A DNA stretch of 47,439 nt from Actinomycetota bacterium (GCA_005885555.1 VAWN01000040.1:1-47439); one strand, 5' to 3'. Shown: positions 25,401-33,682, counted from the stretch's first letter. Translations and numbers: made by a program. Notes: generated from the letters alone by a model not told the origin.

Positions 25401-27530
25401 CGGGGCACCGCTGAGCAGGTGCATCCAGGCGACGAGACCACTGTCGTCGTCGACGGTCTCCGACGCGATGTGTCCCGCGGTCGTCAGGTCGCGTTCGACG
25501 GCATCGAGATCACCGAGCAGCCAGTCGGTCAGGATGCGCAACCACACGTGGAACGCCTGCGACCGGTCCTCGACGGCTACCGCGTCCAGCGCGGTCCGGG
25601 CGGCGGCGGCATCGCGTCGCAGGATGTGGTACCGCGCCAGAGCCTCCCGCCATCCGGTGGCGGAACCGGTCTCGTCGGCGTTGCGCTCGTACAACTGCAG
25701 CCCGCTCTCCATCCGGGCGAAGTCTCCGGCGTTCGCGGCCGACGTGACCAGGTCCTCGAGCGGAGGCTCGGCAAGGTAGTCCGGGACGGGTGGCGTGGCC
25801 GCGATGGTGAGCAGATCGGTACTCACCCCGTACAACCCCAGCAGCCGGCACGCATGCCGGATCGTGCGCAGGAACGGGTCGCTCCCCTCGTTGAGCACGT
25901 AGAAGCACTCGCAGTAGGCCAGCGCCTCGGTCACCAGCCGGTACCGGTCCGGCTCCACCCGGGCCAACTGCAGGCCGAGCAGTGCTCTGGACAGGTAGGC
26001 CCAGGCGAAGGCCATGTCCGGCAACTCCCGGTCGATCGCCTCCTGCCACACCTCAAGGCCGGTGCGGATCCGGCTGACCGAGACACCGTTCGGCTCGGTG
26101 GCTACGTAGCTCGCCGCGAGCAGCGCGTCGACCAGCCGCCACCGGCTGGCCTGATCGGCGTCGCCCAGCCGCACCGCGCTCGTCAGCAGCCCCACGGCGA
26201 GCTCGAAGTCCTCCTGTTCCCAGGCGAGCCGGCCGGCCGCGGCGTACTCTTCGGCAGCCGCGGCGGGGCGGTCCGGTTCGAGCAGGAGCCCGCGCAGCCG
26301 CCGGGCCCGTACCTCGACCATGCGCCGCTCGGTGTCGGTACCCTCCTCGCCGATCAACCCGATCGCGGCCTCGACCTCGGCAAGGGCGTCCGCCGGTCGG
26401 TCCATCGCCCGGTGCAGCATGCCGAGGAAATAGTGCAGTGCCGGGTCGTCGGGCGGGCGGACGCGTACGCTGCGCGTCACGCACTCGTCCAACTCGTCGT
26501 GCGCCATCCGGGCGAGGAACCGCGACAGCCTTCCGTCGATCTCGACGAGGTCTTCACCGGCCTCCACGACGGCCTGGAACCGCAGGAACGACAGACCCTG
26601 GTGATCCGGGTACCGGCCCAGCCCGGCATCTGCCGCGGCCTTGGCCTCGTCGTACCGGTGGTGAGCGAGGAACACGCACGCTCCCGCCTGCGCGACCGCG
26701 GCGGAGTCCGGCGAGCGCTCCTGCGCCTCGTGCACCGCCTCCAGCGCTGCGGACCGCTCACCGGTCTGAAGCAGCACGAGGGCCTTCACCGCGTACAGGT
26801 CCGCCGCCGACTCGCTCGCGGTCGGGGGTATCGCCTGAAGCCGGTGCAGCGCTTTCGCCGGTTCGCCGACCTGCTCGTACACCCGGGCCAGGCGCAGGTT
26901 GATCGGCTCGATCAGGCCGGGCCGGCTGGTCGCGGCCGCCGATTCCGCACGCAGCCACGCGTCTTCGGCCGGCCCCGGCTCGCGCAGGCTGAGCCGGCAG
27001 TCGCCGAGCAGGACCAGGAGCTCGGCATCGCCGTCAACCAGGTCGGCCGCATCGTCCAGGAGGGCGGATGCACGGCGCGGGTCACGCAGGATCAGGTGGG
27101 CCTGAACCGCGAAGGTCAGCAGGCCGCGACGCACGGCGACGGCCCGGTCGGTACCGGCGACGAGGCCGGCCCAGTCCGTCGCCGCCACCTCCTCGGCCGC
27201 GGACCGCAGCAGCGCCGGGCGCGACAGCGGGTTGAGTCGCCGCAGCGCGGTCAGCGTCGCCGCCGGCGCACCGGGCGCAAGCTCCAGGGAGGCTTTCAGC
27301 GCGGCCTCCGGATCGCCGACGACGAGCAGCTCGTCGAGCAGGGCGCCGGTGAGCAGCTCGACCGGCTTGTCCTCCGGCTCCGCCAACGCCTGCCGTAGGG
27401 CCTCGATCGCCTCACGGTGCCGCCGGCGCCGGCTCAGTGCCTGCCCCAGGGCCAGCAGGATGGGCACGAGCGGTGGCTGGTCGCTGTCGGCCGCCGCCCG
27501 CGACACGATGTCAGGCGATGTTCCGCTCAC
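22449..27530 (-). CDS. Giant TPR protein of a CHAT-TPR operon
   Basis: The product is 1693 aa. Residues 1-1030 are Ala/Leu/Glu-rich helical pairs that read as degenerate TPRs. Residues about 1035-1664 are 15 tandem 42-residue TPRs of kinesin-light-chain type (pattern LxxRYELAxxLxxxGDxxxAEAEYRAVVAGRxxxLGxDDPxT), followed by a partial repeat. No enzyme or membrane motif is seen, so it is a protein-binding scaffold. The GTG start overlaps the end of the CHAT gene by 20 nt, which means coupled expression. In known CHAT-TPR pairs the TPR part regulates or recruits the caspase-like domain. Here the same role is inferred with the protein in trans. Confidence 0.85.
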   Translation of the reverse strand: MSGTSPDIVSRAAADSDQPPLVPILLALGQALSRRRRHREAIEALRQALAEPEDKPVELLTGALLDELLVVGDPEAALKASLELAPGAPAATLTALRRLNPLSRPALLRSAAEEVAATDWAGLVAGTDRAVAVRRGLLTFAVQAHLILRDPRRASALLDDAADLVDGDAELLVLLGDCRLSLREPGPAEDAWLRAESAAATSRPGLIEPINLRLARVYEQVGEPAKALHRLQAIPPTASESAADLYAVKALVLLQTGERSAALEAVHEAQERSPDSAAVAQAGACVFLAHHRYDEAKAAADAGLGRYPDHQGLSFLRFQAVVEAGEDLVEIDGRLSRFLARMAHDELDECVTRSVRVRPPDDPALHYFLGMLHRAMDRPADALAEVEAAIGLIGEEGTDTERRMVEVRARRLRGLLLEPDRPAAAAEEYAAAGRLAWEQEDFELAVGLLTSAVRLGDADQASRWRLVDALLAASYVATEPNGVSVSRIRTGLEVWQEAIDRELPDMAFAWAYLSRALLGLQLARVEPDRYRLVTEALAYCECFYVLNEGSDPFLRTIRHACRLLGLYGVSTDLLTIAATPPVPDYLAEPPLEDLVTSAANAGDFARMESGLQLYERNADETGSATGWREALARYHILRRDAAAARTALDAVAVEDRSQAFHVWLRILTDWLLGDLDAVERDLTTAGHIASETVDDDSGLVAWMHLLSGAPEGALATVSGRPDEDSWLTDSAAEAALCRVVGRVPDNADGADEAELRRYVDETRSFEDLVTFAAEAGLLAWRYGDTADGTLRRSADLAQARLDEGLWPLTAEADLKYLLAASTQRADGGWAGVAARAGLARLAADRREWTQAIRLYRELIPHLDRFPEVEMALVLLADRLTTVADTQPAQVAAVLVQLEEALPGLRAYRPRRTSVTPLDMILGDIWVELGEFDRAWGLYASLAARPELINNEGLAYLLGRQHIVAVVLGRPDAQELLTRAVPAYQRAELAPAANIYETATTFVKTEPEWRRLAQTWAGAAAEAAGDLADDLTQLSLAGRHGLGLALQAQGRWQEAEAEHRAVLAWHQQRYGDEHVDTLASRYELAWALYNRGDLDAALAEYRTVVAGRRAVLGDDDATTLAARRELALTLVARGDEAAAEAEYQAVVAGYVRTLDGDDPTLLRTRFELAGVLNARGNLAEAEAEYRAVAAGRGRALGADDPETLAVRYELAGMLDSRGDVEAAFAEYRAVADGRAERLGTDDPDTLVARQQAATMLRLLGRPDEAEPEFRDVLAAQRAALGDDHPVTLGLRHQLGMTLVAQGHLDPGVDELRLAVEGRSRVLGDDDPATLRSRFELAGALAARGDLAEAEVAYRAVVAGRVSGLGADDPATLTARYELAGVLSEQADWDGAEVEYRAVVAGCSRTLGPDHLDTLLSRYHLATALAEQGRLDDAEAEYRAVLERERQVRGADDPSTLVTWHQLARVLAGAGDWDRAGAEYRGVVAARGRILGPEHPDTLASRSGLAWVLQNRGEPQDAESEYRAVLAAQVATLGADDIESLRSRVALASFYLATARPADAEVELRTIITACDRLVGPDHPDTVLSRYQLASALANQGRLSEAEVEYRAVLELERRVQGEDDPSTLVTWHQLARVLAAAGDWDRAEAEYRGVLEARSRVLGDDDSDTVASRRGLERVIEDRARSAPETDPEAQGGR
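22539..24428 (-). repeat. 126-bp degenerate tandem repeats coding 15 TPRs
   Basis: The DNA repeats every 126 bp and encodes the 42-residue units at the C-terminus of the TPR protein. Units 10-11 and 14-15 are much more alike than the others (both contain LVTWHQLARVLA and GDWDRA), pointing to a recent duplication inside the array. Confidence 0.8.
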
Positions 27531-28935
27531 CGCCGGCCCTTTCGGTGGTCTCGTGCAACTCGGGCCGCGACGGTTGGTACGCGGCCAGATCCGAGGTCCG
27601 CGGCACGCCGGTGGCGCCGGCCGTCAACGGAGGCGCGCTCTGTCGCCGCGACGGACGGCGCCGTGACGCCGAGGCGGCCTGCGGCTGTGGTCCCAGCAGC
27701 GGGCTGGAGTCGCCCAGGTACAGAACCGGCAGCCCGAAGTCGCGGCGGTTGTTCTCGCCGACGACGCTGCCGAAGTAGATGTGCTGCCGGGCCTCGTGCA
27801 TCGCGACCTCGATGCGGGTGTGCCGCATGAGGTGCTGGTAGAACGTCCGGGCGAACTTGTTCGCGACCGCGCTGTTGATCTGGAAATGCATCGCCACCAC
27901 AGCCGGGATGTTGCGCTGCGCCAGCGACTGGGCCACACCGGAGATCGCCGGGTACGGGCTGGACGACGTCTCCGCGGTTTCGCAGGCCTGCAGGAATACC
28001 AGTCTCAGCCGCGGGCTCGACATGAGATAGTTCGCGAGGTCGCTGTCAGAGATCCACAGCGGCTCACTGCTGCCGCTGGGGAACGCGAGCTGGCCGCATG
28101 ACCGCCCGGCGCTGGTCTCCAGGTACCGTCCGCGCGAGATCACGTGGATGACATGGGGAGCCCAGCGCTCGACCTCCATCCGGAACGATTCGTACGTGGC
28201 ACGCTCGTCCCGCTCGGCGTCGCCATCCTCGTCCGGAATCTCCGTCCCGTCCGGCATGTGGTGCTGCGCGAGGACGCGCAGGTCGATCCGCGCGCCGCCA
28301 TCGCCGTCGCGCAGCTTGACCAGTTCCGCGAGAACGCTGCCATATTCGATGTCAGGGAGGGCTTCGCTGCGTGGGCTCAGGACGACGAACAGCACCCGCA
28401 GGGGCGGCTGGACCTGGATCGGTCGCGCGCCGCCGGCAAGAGGCATCTGCCTGGTGAGCATCAGTTCGGCGCTCTCGCCGAGAAAGATGTCGGACTTGTA
28501 GTCTTCCGGGTCGACCGGGATGTGCAGGTACTCCCACGGCCAACTGGCCAGGTGTGCGTTACCGGTACCGCGGATTTCCAACCGGACCCGCAGAAGCCGC
28601 CGGCGCGCCTCGTCCTCGCCGCTCTCGGGAACTTCTCTGACCGCGTCGCGCAGCAGCGCACCCGGGCCCCGGCCACCTTCGGAGTACCGGCGCGTCTCGC
28701 GCCCGAGCAATGTGACGAAGAGGTGATCACCCAGCAGCTTGAGCTCCTCTTCGCTGGTCAGCTGGTTCCTGCGGAGCAGGTCGGTCAGGACGTCGATGGT
28801 GCGGCGGCGCAAGTCGTCGAGATCCACGGAGCCCTCGGTGGAGGTGCGTGACTGTCCCAGGTGGATCCATTCGCCGCGTACCGTTCCGTTGTCCAAGATC
28901 TGGATCTTGAACTCCTCGACCGCCGGCCCGGTCAT
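27511..28935 (-). CDS. CHAT-domain (caspase-like) protein with altered catalytic His
   Basis: The 474-aa protein has an N-terminal 110-residue region and a CHAT domain at about 115-410 (WPWEYLHIP, LRVLFVVLSPRSEALPDIEYG, HVIHVISRGRYLE, LRLVFLQACETAE, IPAVVAMHFQIN). CHAT proteases use a His-Cys dyad. The Cys is C318 (LQACET). The His expected in the GHG or SHG position is Arg268 (SRG), one base away from CAC, so the domain may be inactive or use a different residue. The C-terminal 65 residues are Ser/Arg/Pro-rich and probably disordered. ATG 28935 overlaps the upstream stop as ATGA. Confidence 0.85.
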   Translation of the reverse strand: MTGPAVEEFKIQILDNGTVRGEWIHLGQSRTSTEGSVDLDDLRRRTIDVLTDLLRRNQLTSEEELKLLGDHLFVTLLGRETRRYSEGGRGPGALLRDAVREVPESGEDEARRRLLRVRLEIRGTGNAHLASWPWEYLHIPVDPEDYKSDIFLGESAELMLTRQMPLAGGARPIQVQPPLRVLFVVLSPRSEALPDIEYGSVLAELVKLRDGDGGARIDLRVLAQHHMPDGTEIPDEDGDAERDERATYESFRMEVERWAPHVIHVISRGRYLETSAGRSCGQLAFPSGSSEPLWISDSDLANYLMSSPRLRLVFLQACETAETSSSPYPAISGVAQSLAQRNIPAVVAMHFQINSAVANKFARTFYQHLMRHTRIEVAMHEARQHIYFGSVVGENNRRDFGLPVLYLGDSSPLLGPQPQAASASRRRPSRRQSAPPLTAGATGVPRTSDLAAYQPSRPELHETTERAGGERNIA

Positions 28936-29879
28936 CGGCGCTCACCACCGCTGGCCGCGGCGATGACCGGGCTGAGGTCGTACCGCGTACGCCCGAGAAT
29001 CGGCGCCCCCTGCCGGAAGAACGTGCGCAGCGCTTCGGGCAGCTCGCGGATCAGGCTCTGCAGACGGACGGGGAAAAGTGTGAACCGCCGGTATGCCTGC
29101 ATTATCCCTAGTACCTCCGCTGTCTTTGTCGCCCTCGGGACCTGGAGAACCGTGATCAGTTGCGGCGAGCTTTCGCGGAAGAACTCCGATCCGTCGAGCC
29201 GCCAGAACACCTGCGTCAAACCCAGGTCGGTGTGGTTCACCCGGGCGGCGACCATCCGGTACCGGATCGGCGCGAGACCGAACTGGATCCTTCCGCCGGC
29301 CTGCGCATCGGCTGCGGCCCCGGCACTGGCACCGAATGGCAGCCCGGCGGCGTCGAGCGACAGGTCTCCGGTGTCCACGGCGAAGTGCGCGTCCAGGCCC
29401 ACCCCGACGGTGAATTCGGCGCCCGCGCGCATGACCGTGTCGAACCGCCGGTTGGGCAGGATGTCGTACGCCCGTGGCCGATGCTCGGCGTCGGGCTCAT
29501 CCGGGCTGAACGCTATCCGGACCTCCAGGCCGGTGAAGGCCCAGTTGCGGCGCGGAAACAGCAGCAGTGGTATCCGCAGCCACCAGAATGTGAAACCGTC
29601 GTCCAGCGCCGCCCGCCAGGCCGCCGAGGTTTTGTCCGCGTTCGGCAGCTCGAGAATTTGAATCGGGTAGATCTCCGGAAGCTCGCCGAATTCGACCTTG
29701 TCCTGGGTCAGGCCGCGAATGAGGTCGCCATAACGATCATCGAGCTCGGCTGCATCACCCTCGCCGAGATGACCGGCAAGGGCTTCGATCCGGCGGGCGG
29801 CATCAAGGAGAAGCTCGTTGCGGTCGACGCGCGGTGCGGCATCGAAATCGAAATCCTCGCCGGCCACGACTACCGCCAC
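28932..29879 (-). CDS. Unknown 315-aa first protein of the CHAT-TPR operon
   Basis: I do not recognise this family. Residues 1-60 are helical and acidic. The centre contains WWLRIPLLLFPRRNWAF (99-115), followed by alternating polar/hydrophobic stretches that suggest beta strands (LEVRIAF; EFTVGVGLDAHFAV; RIQFGLAPIRYRMV). A Gly/Ala-rich stretch at 180-196 looks flexible. No signal peptide or transmembrane helix is clear. It is the first gene of the operon and overlaps CHAT by 4 nt. In such operons the extra protein is often the effector or the protease substrate, but this is inference. The GTG start at 29879 is uncertain; GTG 29867 is an alternative. Confidence 0.7.
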   Translation of the reverse strand: MAVVVAGEDFDFDAAPRVDRNELLLDAARRIEALAGHLGEGDAAELDDRYGDLIRGLTQDKVEFGELPEIYPIQILELPNADKTSAAWRAALDDGFTFWWLRIPLLLFPRRNWAFTGLEVRIAFSPDEPDAEHRPRAYDILPNRRFDTVMRAGAEFTVGVGLDAHFAVDTGDLSLDAAGLPFGASAGAAADAQAGGRIQFGLAPIRYRMVAARVNHTDLGLTQVFWRLDGSEFFRESSPQLITVLQVPRATKTAEVLGIMQAYRRFTLFPVRLQSLIRELPEALRTFFRQGAPILGRTRYDLSPVIAAASGGERR

Positions 29880-30207
29880 CCAACACGATCGGCGAACCCA
29901 TCGCAGTATCGCGAATTGCGTCAGTACCTCACAGTAATACTTCCGACACGGCGGGACCTAGCCACGATCGGTTCATGAATGGTGCCCAACGTGGGGCGGC
30001 ACCGTGACCGGCGGTCCGGTACTCCTCGGCCGTCCGGGACCGGCCCAGCTCATCCAGACGACTCGCGGTCCGGCCGCGGCGGCGTCGTCGCACAGCCAAC
30101 CGGGAGACAGCTTGATGAGCCTGCCGGACCGCCGCAAGTGACAAAGGTTTCCGCGTGGTTGAAAGCTCATCCTTGAGGAATGAGCCACGGTAACGAAAAC
30201 TAGGCGG
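29880..30207. promoter_or_regulatory. 328-bp divergent promoter region, CHAT-TPR operon and second FIST operon
   Basis: No gene is supported here. It holds the leftward promoter of the CHAT-TPR operon (29885-29950 is locally AT-richer than its surroundings) and the rightward FIST promoter. A small inverted repeat GCTCAT...ATGAGC lies at about 30165-30186. A 65-codon open frame at 29979 has no ribosome site and no protein-like composition. Confidence 0.5.
30173..30201 (+). promoter_or_regulatory. Candidate promoter of the second FIST operon
   Basis: TTGAGG (30173-30178) as -35, a 17-bp spacer and AAAACT (30196-30201) as -10 are followed by exactly 6 nt and ATG 30208. This would give a leaderless mRNA, as proposed for FIST copy 1. 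The -10 departs from TANNNT at the first base. Confidence 0.4.
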
Positions 30208-31377
30208 ATGGACACCGGGCGACGGTGGCTTGCGGTCGGTCGGTGCACAGACGCCGACCCCCGCGGGGCCGGTCGCGAGGCGGCGATGCGGGCGCGGTCG
30301 GGTGATGACGCCGCCCTCGTCGTCGTGTTCAGCTGCGGGCAGCCGGATCCGGCCGCGGTACTCGCCGGGGTCGACGAGGTCTTCCCGGGGGTACCGCTGA
30401 TCGGTTGTTCGGCGCAGTCGGTCATCGCGTCCGACGGGCTGGACGGCCCGGGTGTCGCGGTCACCGTCTTCGGTGGTTCCGGTTTCGCCGCCTGTACCGC
30501 GTCGGCGCCGGCCCACGACGGCGGCCAGCGCGCCGCCGGAGCCGCGGTCGCCGAGTGCCTCGCGGAGCTGGACAGCGACGCGCCGCACCGCGTCCTCATG
30601 CTGCTGACCGACGGCTCCCTCGGCGACCAGGAGGAGATCCTCGCCGGCGCGTACAGCGTGGTCGGTGCGAGCGTGCCGTTCATCGGCGGCACCTGCGGTC
30701 CCGATCCCGCGCTCGGACACGGGTACCAGCTGCACGGGCGCGGCGTGGCCACCGGCTCGGTGGTCAGCGCGATGATCGCCTCCGACGCGCCGTTCGGCAT
30801 CGGGCTCGGGCACGGCTGCCGCAAGGTGGGCCGGCCGATGATCGTGACGCGCAGCGTGCGCGGCGAGATCTACACCCTCGACGACGAGCCGGCCCTGTCC
30901 GCCTACCTCGGCCGGCTCGACGCCCCGCCCGAGGTGTACGAGAGCAAGGTGGCGTTCGACGCGTACACCCGCAGCCGGCCGATCGGCATCCGCCGGCGCA
31001 ACGGCGAGGAGGTCCGTCACGTCGGCTTCGTCGGTGGGCCGGACGGCCGGTTGCGCTCCAGCGGCGAAGTACCGGAAGGTGGGCTCATCTGGGTCATGGA
31101 GGGCGACCGGCAGTCCACTGTGGACGCCGCCGCCGAAGCCTGCCAGGCAGCGCTGGACGACCTGCGGGGGTACCGTCCGTTGGGGTTCATCGCGTTCGAC
31201 TGCATCTCCCGCAGCCGGATGCTCGGCGACGAAGGGACCCGGCAGGAGGTGGAGCGGATGGTCAAGGTGGCCGACAACGCGCCGCTCGCCGGGTTCTACA
31301 CCTGGGGCGAGATCGCCCGTGCCCGCGGCATCAACGGGTACCACAACCAGACGCTCGCCGTCCTCGCGGTGGCCTGA
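30208..31377 (+). CDS. FIST N/C-domain ligand-sensing protein (copy 2)
   Basis: The 389-aa protein has the same architecture as copy 1: FIST_N (PLIGCSAQSVIAS, LMLLTDGSLGDQEE, PFIGGTCGPD) and FIST_C ending GFYTWGEIARARGINGYHNQT. The candidate ligand His is His176 (YQLHGR). The start is ATG 30208, with no good Shine-Dalgarno and a possible leaderless promoter. The GAF-GGDEF-EAL gene starts 2 nt after the stop, so the pair is translationally coupled. The first copy lacks much of its identity to this one, so the duplication is not recent or the pairs were acquired separately. Confidence 0.87.
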   Translation: MDTGRRWLAVGRCTDADPRGAGREAAMRARSGDDAALVVVFSCGQPDPAAVLAGVDEVFPGVPLIGCSAQSVIASDGLDGPGVAVTVFGGSGFAACTASAPAHDGGQRAAGAAVAECLAELDSDAPHRVLMLLTDGSLGDQEEILAGAYSVVGASVPFIGGTCGPDPALGHGYQLHGRGVATGSVVSAMIASDAPFGIGLGHGCRKVGRPMIVTRSVRGEIYTLDDEPALSAYLGRLDAPPEVYESKVAFDAYTRSRPIGIRRRNGEEVRHVGFVGGPDGRLRSSGEVPEGGLIWVMEGDRQSTVDAAAEACQAALDDLRGYRPLGFIAFDCISRSRMLGDEGTRQEVERMVKVADNAPLAGFYTWGEIARARGINGYHNQTLAVLAVA

Positions 31378-31378
31378 C

Positions 31379-33682
31379 GTGCTGCCCACCGCGACTGCGC
31401 TCGCGACGCAGCGGCTGGCCGAGTTCCTCGCCGTGGTGTCCCGCGCCCCCGACGTCGAGTCGGCGATCCAGGTGGCCACCGAACGGGCCGCCCGTGCCCT
31501 GGAGGCCGAGGTGGCCGTGGTACTCGACGCCCACGGCACCGTGGTCAGCTCGGTCGGCTTCGCGCTGGGCCGGGTACCGTCGGCGGCGCTGCGCGAGGTC
31601 GTCGCCGGCCGCGGTACCGCGGTGGAGGTACCCGGTGCGGGCCCGTGCCGGGCCGCGGTCACCCAGCTGGACGGCAGCGCCCCCGGCCACCTGGTGGTCG
31701 CCCGCTCCGGCGACGACGGCTTCAACGTCGACGAGGTGAGCCTGCTGCGCGGCATGGCCCGGGTACTGGAGCTGACCGTGGAGTCGCTGCGCACCATCGA
31801 GGCCGAGCGGCGGCAGGCGGCCGAGAACGCCCGGCTGGTCACCTCGCTGCGGGAACGGCAGCGGCTGCTGGAGCAGCTCTCCCGCATCCAGCGGGCGATC
31901 ACCCGGCGCGAACCGCTGGACCGGATCCTGGACACCATCACCGACGCGGCGCAGAAGCTGTTCGGCGACGAGGCGGTCGGCCTGCGCATGTTCGACCCGG
32001 ACGCGCGCGACATGCTGGTCCTGGTGGCCAGCCGGGGGTTACCAGACGAGGTGGCCACCCGGCTGTGGCGGGTACCGGTCAGCGACCGCGGCGTGTCGCC
32101 GACCGCGGTACGGCTGGACCGGCTGGTGGTGCGCAACGACTGCGTGGAGGACGACGAGTCGGTACCGGAGCCGATCGTCAACGCGATGGCCTCACCGGTG
32201 CACGACAGCGGCCGGGTGGTGGGCAGCCTCGCGATCGGGTCGTTCCGCGCCGAGCGCGTGTACGGGCCGGCCGACCTCGAGGTGCTGCGGGTCTTCGCCG
32301 AACACGTCAGCCTCGCGGTGACCGACGCCAACACGCAGGAGGCGATGCGGCAGGCGTTCCACGACTCGCTGACCGGCCTCGCGAGCCGGCCGCTGTTCCT
32401 CGACCGGCTCAACCATGCGCTGGCCCGGGCCGCGCGGGAGGGTACCCGCCTGGCGGTGCTGTTCGTCGACCTCGACCGGTTCAAGAACGTCAACGACTCG
32501 CTCGGCCACTCGGCCGGCGACGAGCTGCTGGTGGCGGTCGCCGAGCGGCTGCGCGCCGCGGTACCGCCGGACCACACCGCGGGCCGGCTCGGTGGCGACG
32601 AGTTCGCGGTGGTGCTGGAGAACGTCACCGACGACGAGCGGGTCACCGAGATCGCCAAGGACATCATCGAGCGGCTGCGGGCGCCGTTCCTGCTCAGCGG
32701 TCACGAGGCGTTCGTCGACGCGAGCGTGGGCATCGCGTTCAACACCGACGCCGGCGCCGACGGCCAGGACCTGATCCGCAGCGCCGACCTGGCGATGTAC
32801 CAGGCCAAGAAGAACGGCCGCGGGCACTACGAGATCTTCCACCCGGCGCTGCGCGCCCGGTTCCTGCGCAACCTGGAGCTGGAGGGCAGCCTGCGGCACG
32901 CGGTCGACCAGGGCGCGTTCGTGCTGCACTACCAGCCGATCGTGGAGCTGGCCTCCGGCCGGATCACCGGCGTCGAGGCGCTGGTCCGGTGGCGGCACGC
33001 CGAGCAGGGGCTGATCCACCCGCCGGAGTTCATCCCGCTGGCCGAGGACACCGGGCTGATCCTGCCGATCGACCGCTGGGTGCTCGGCGAGGCGTGCCGG
33101 CAGGTCGGCGAGTGGAACGCCCGCCGCGGTGGGGACCGGCCGCTGACCGTGAGCGTGAACCTGTCGGCCCGCCAGTTGCAGCGCACCGACCTGCCCGAGT
33201 TCGTGTCGGCGGCGCTGGCCCGCACCGCGCTGGATCCGACCTGCCTGATCATCGAGATCACCGAGTCGCTGCTGCTGCACGACACGGCGGCGACGATGGA
33301 CCGGCTGCGGCGGCTGAAGGCGCTGGGGGTACGGGTGGCGATCGACGACTTCGGCACCGGGTACTCGTCGCTGGCCTACCTGCGGCAGTTCCCGGTCGAC
33401 ATCATCAAGATTGACAAGTCGTTCGTCTCCGGCGGCGACGGGCGGGACGCGTGGGCGCTCGCGCGGGCCATCGTCCAGCTGGTGCAGAGCCTGCACCTGT
33501 CCGCCGTCGCCGAGGGCATCGAGACCGGCGCCCAGCTCGCCGAGCTGCGCGGGGTCAGCTGCGAGTACGGGCAGGGCTTCCACTTCGCCGAACCGGTACC
33601 CCCGGCGCAGCTCGCGGCCCTCCTCGACCTCGACCCGCAGGCGCCCGTCCTGCGCTCGGTCGTCAGCTCGTCTCCCCTGTGA
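31379..33682 (+). CDS. GAF-GGDEF-EAL cyclic-di-GMP turnover protein (copy 2)
   Basis: The 767-aa protein has an N-terminal region matching copy 1 (TQRLAEFLAVVSRAPD; LLRGMARVLELTVESLR), GAF (about 175-320), GGDEF (about 330-485) and EAL (about 505-755). RLGGDEF (405-409) and the phosphodiesterase motifs VEALVRW (533), VSVNLSARQ, IIEITES, DDFGTGYS, IKIDKS and AEGIET are intact. The I-site RxxD of copy 1 is absent: the residues are PPDH. Feedback inhibition by c-di-GMP should therefore differ. The GTG start at 31379 lies directly after the FIST stop. The 3' end overlaps the convergent ABC permease gene by 20 nt. Confidence 0.92.
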   Translation: MLPTATALATQRLAEFLAVVSRAPDVESAIQVATERAARALEAEVAVVLDAHGTVVSSVGFALGRVPSAALREVVAGRGTAVEVPGAGPCRAAVTQLDGSAPGHLVVARSGDDGFNVDEVSLLRGMARVLELTVESLRTIEAERRQAAENARLVTSLRERQRLLEQLSRIQRAITRREPLDRILDTITDAAQKLFGDEAVGLRMFDPDARDMLVLVASRGLPDEVATRLWRVPVSDRGVSPTAVRLDRLVVRNDCVEDDESVPEPIVNAMASPVHDSGRVVGSLAIGSFRAERVYGPADLEVLRVFAEHVSLAVTDANTQEAMRQAFHDSLTGLASRPLFLDRLNHALARAAREGTRLAVLFVDLDRFKNVNDSLGHSAGDELLVAVAERLRAAVPPDHTAGRLGGDEFAVVLENVTDDERVTEIAKDIIERLRAPFLLSGHEAFVDASVGIAFNTDAGADGQDLIRSADLAMYQAKKNGRGHYEIFHPALRARFLRNLELEGSLRHAVDQGAFVLHYQPIVELASGRITGVEALVRWRHAEQGLIHPPEFIPLAEDTGLILPIDRWVLGEACRQVGEWNARRGGDRPLTVSVNLSARQLQRTDLPEFVSAALARTALDPTCLIIEITESLLLHDTAATMDRLRRLKALGVRVAIDDFGTGYSSLAYLRQFPVDIIKIDKSFVSGGDGRDAWALARAIVQLVQSLHLSAVAEGIETGAQLAELRGVSCEYGQGFHFAEPVPPAQLAALLDLDPQAPVLRSVVSSSPL

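Noticed and set aside
21546-27398. Very long open frame on the plus strand over the TPR gene
   Set aside because: It is antisense to the TPR gene, whose minus-strand reading has clear 42-residue repeats and family text. Long antisense frames are expected at this GC content.
28932-29879. Reading the 315-aa protein as a bacterial gasdermin
   Set aside because: Gasdermins are also found beside caspase-like proteases, but the N-terminal Cys and family motifs are not visible. Without a structural search this would be guesswork.
29979-30176. 65-codon open frame between the CHAT-TPR and FIST operons
   Set aside because: No ribosome site, no family resemblance, and low-complexity composition; it overlaps the promoter region.
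30130-30207. A cyclic-di-GMP riboswitch before the second FIST gene
   Set aside because: No GEMM-type conserved core is visible, and the promoter geometry leaves little or no leader.
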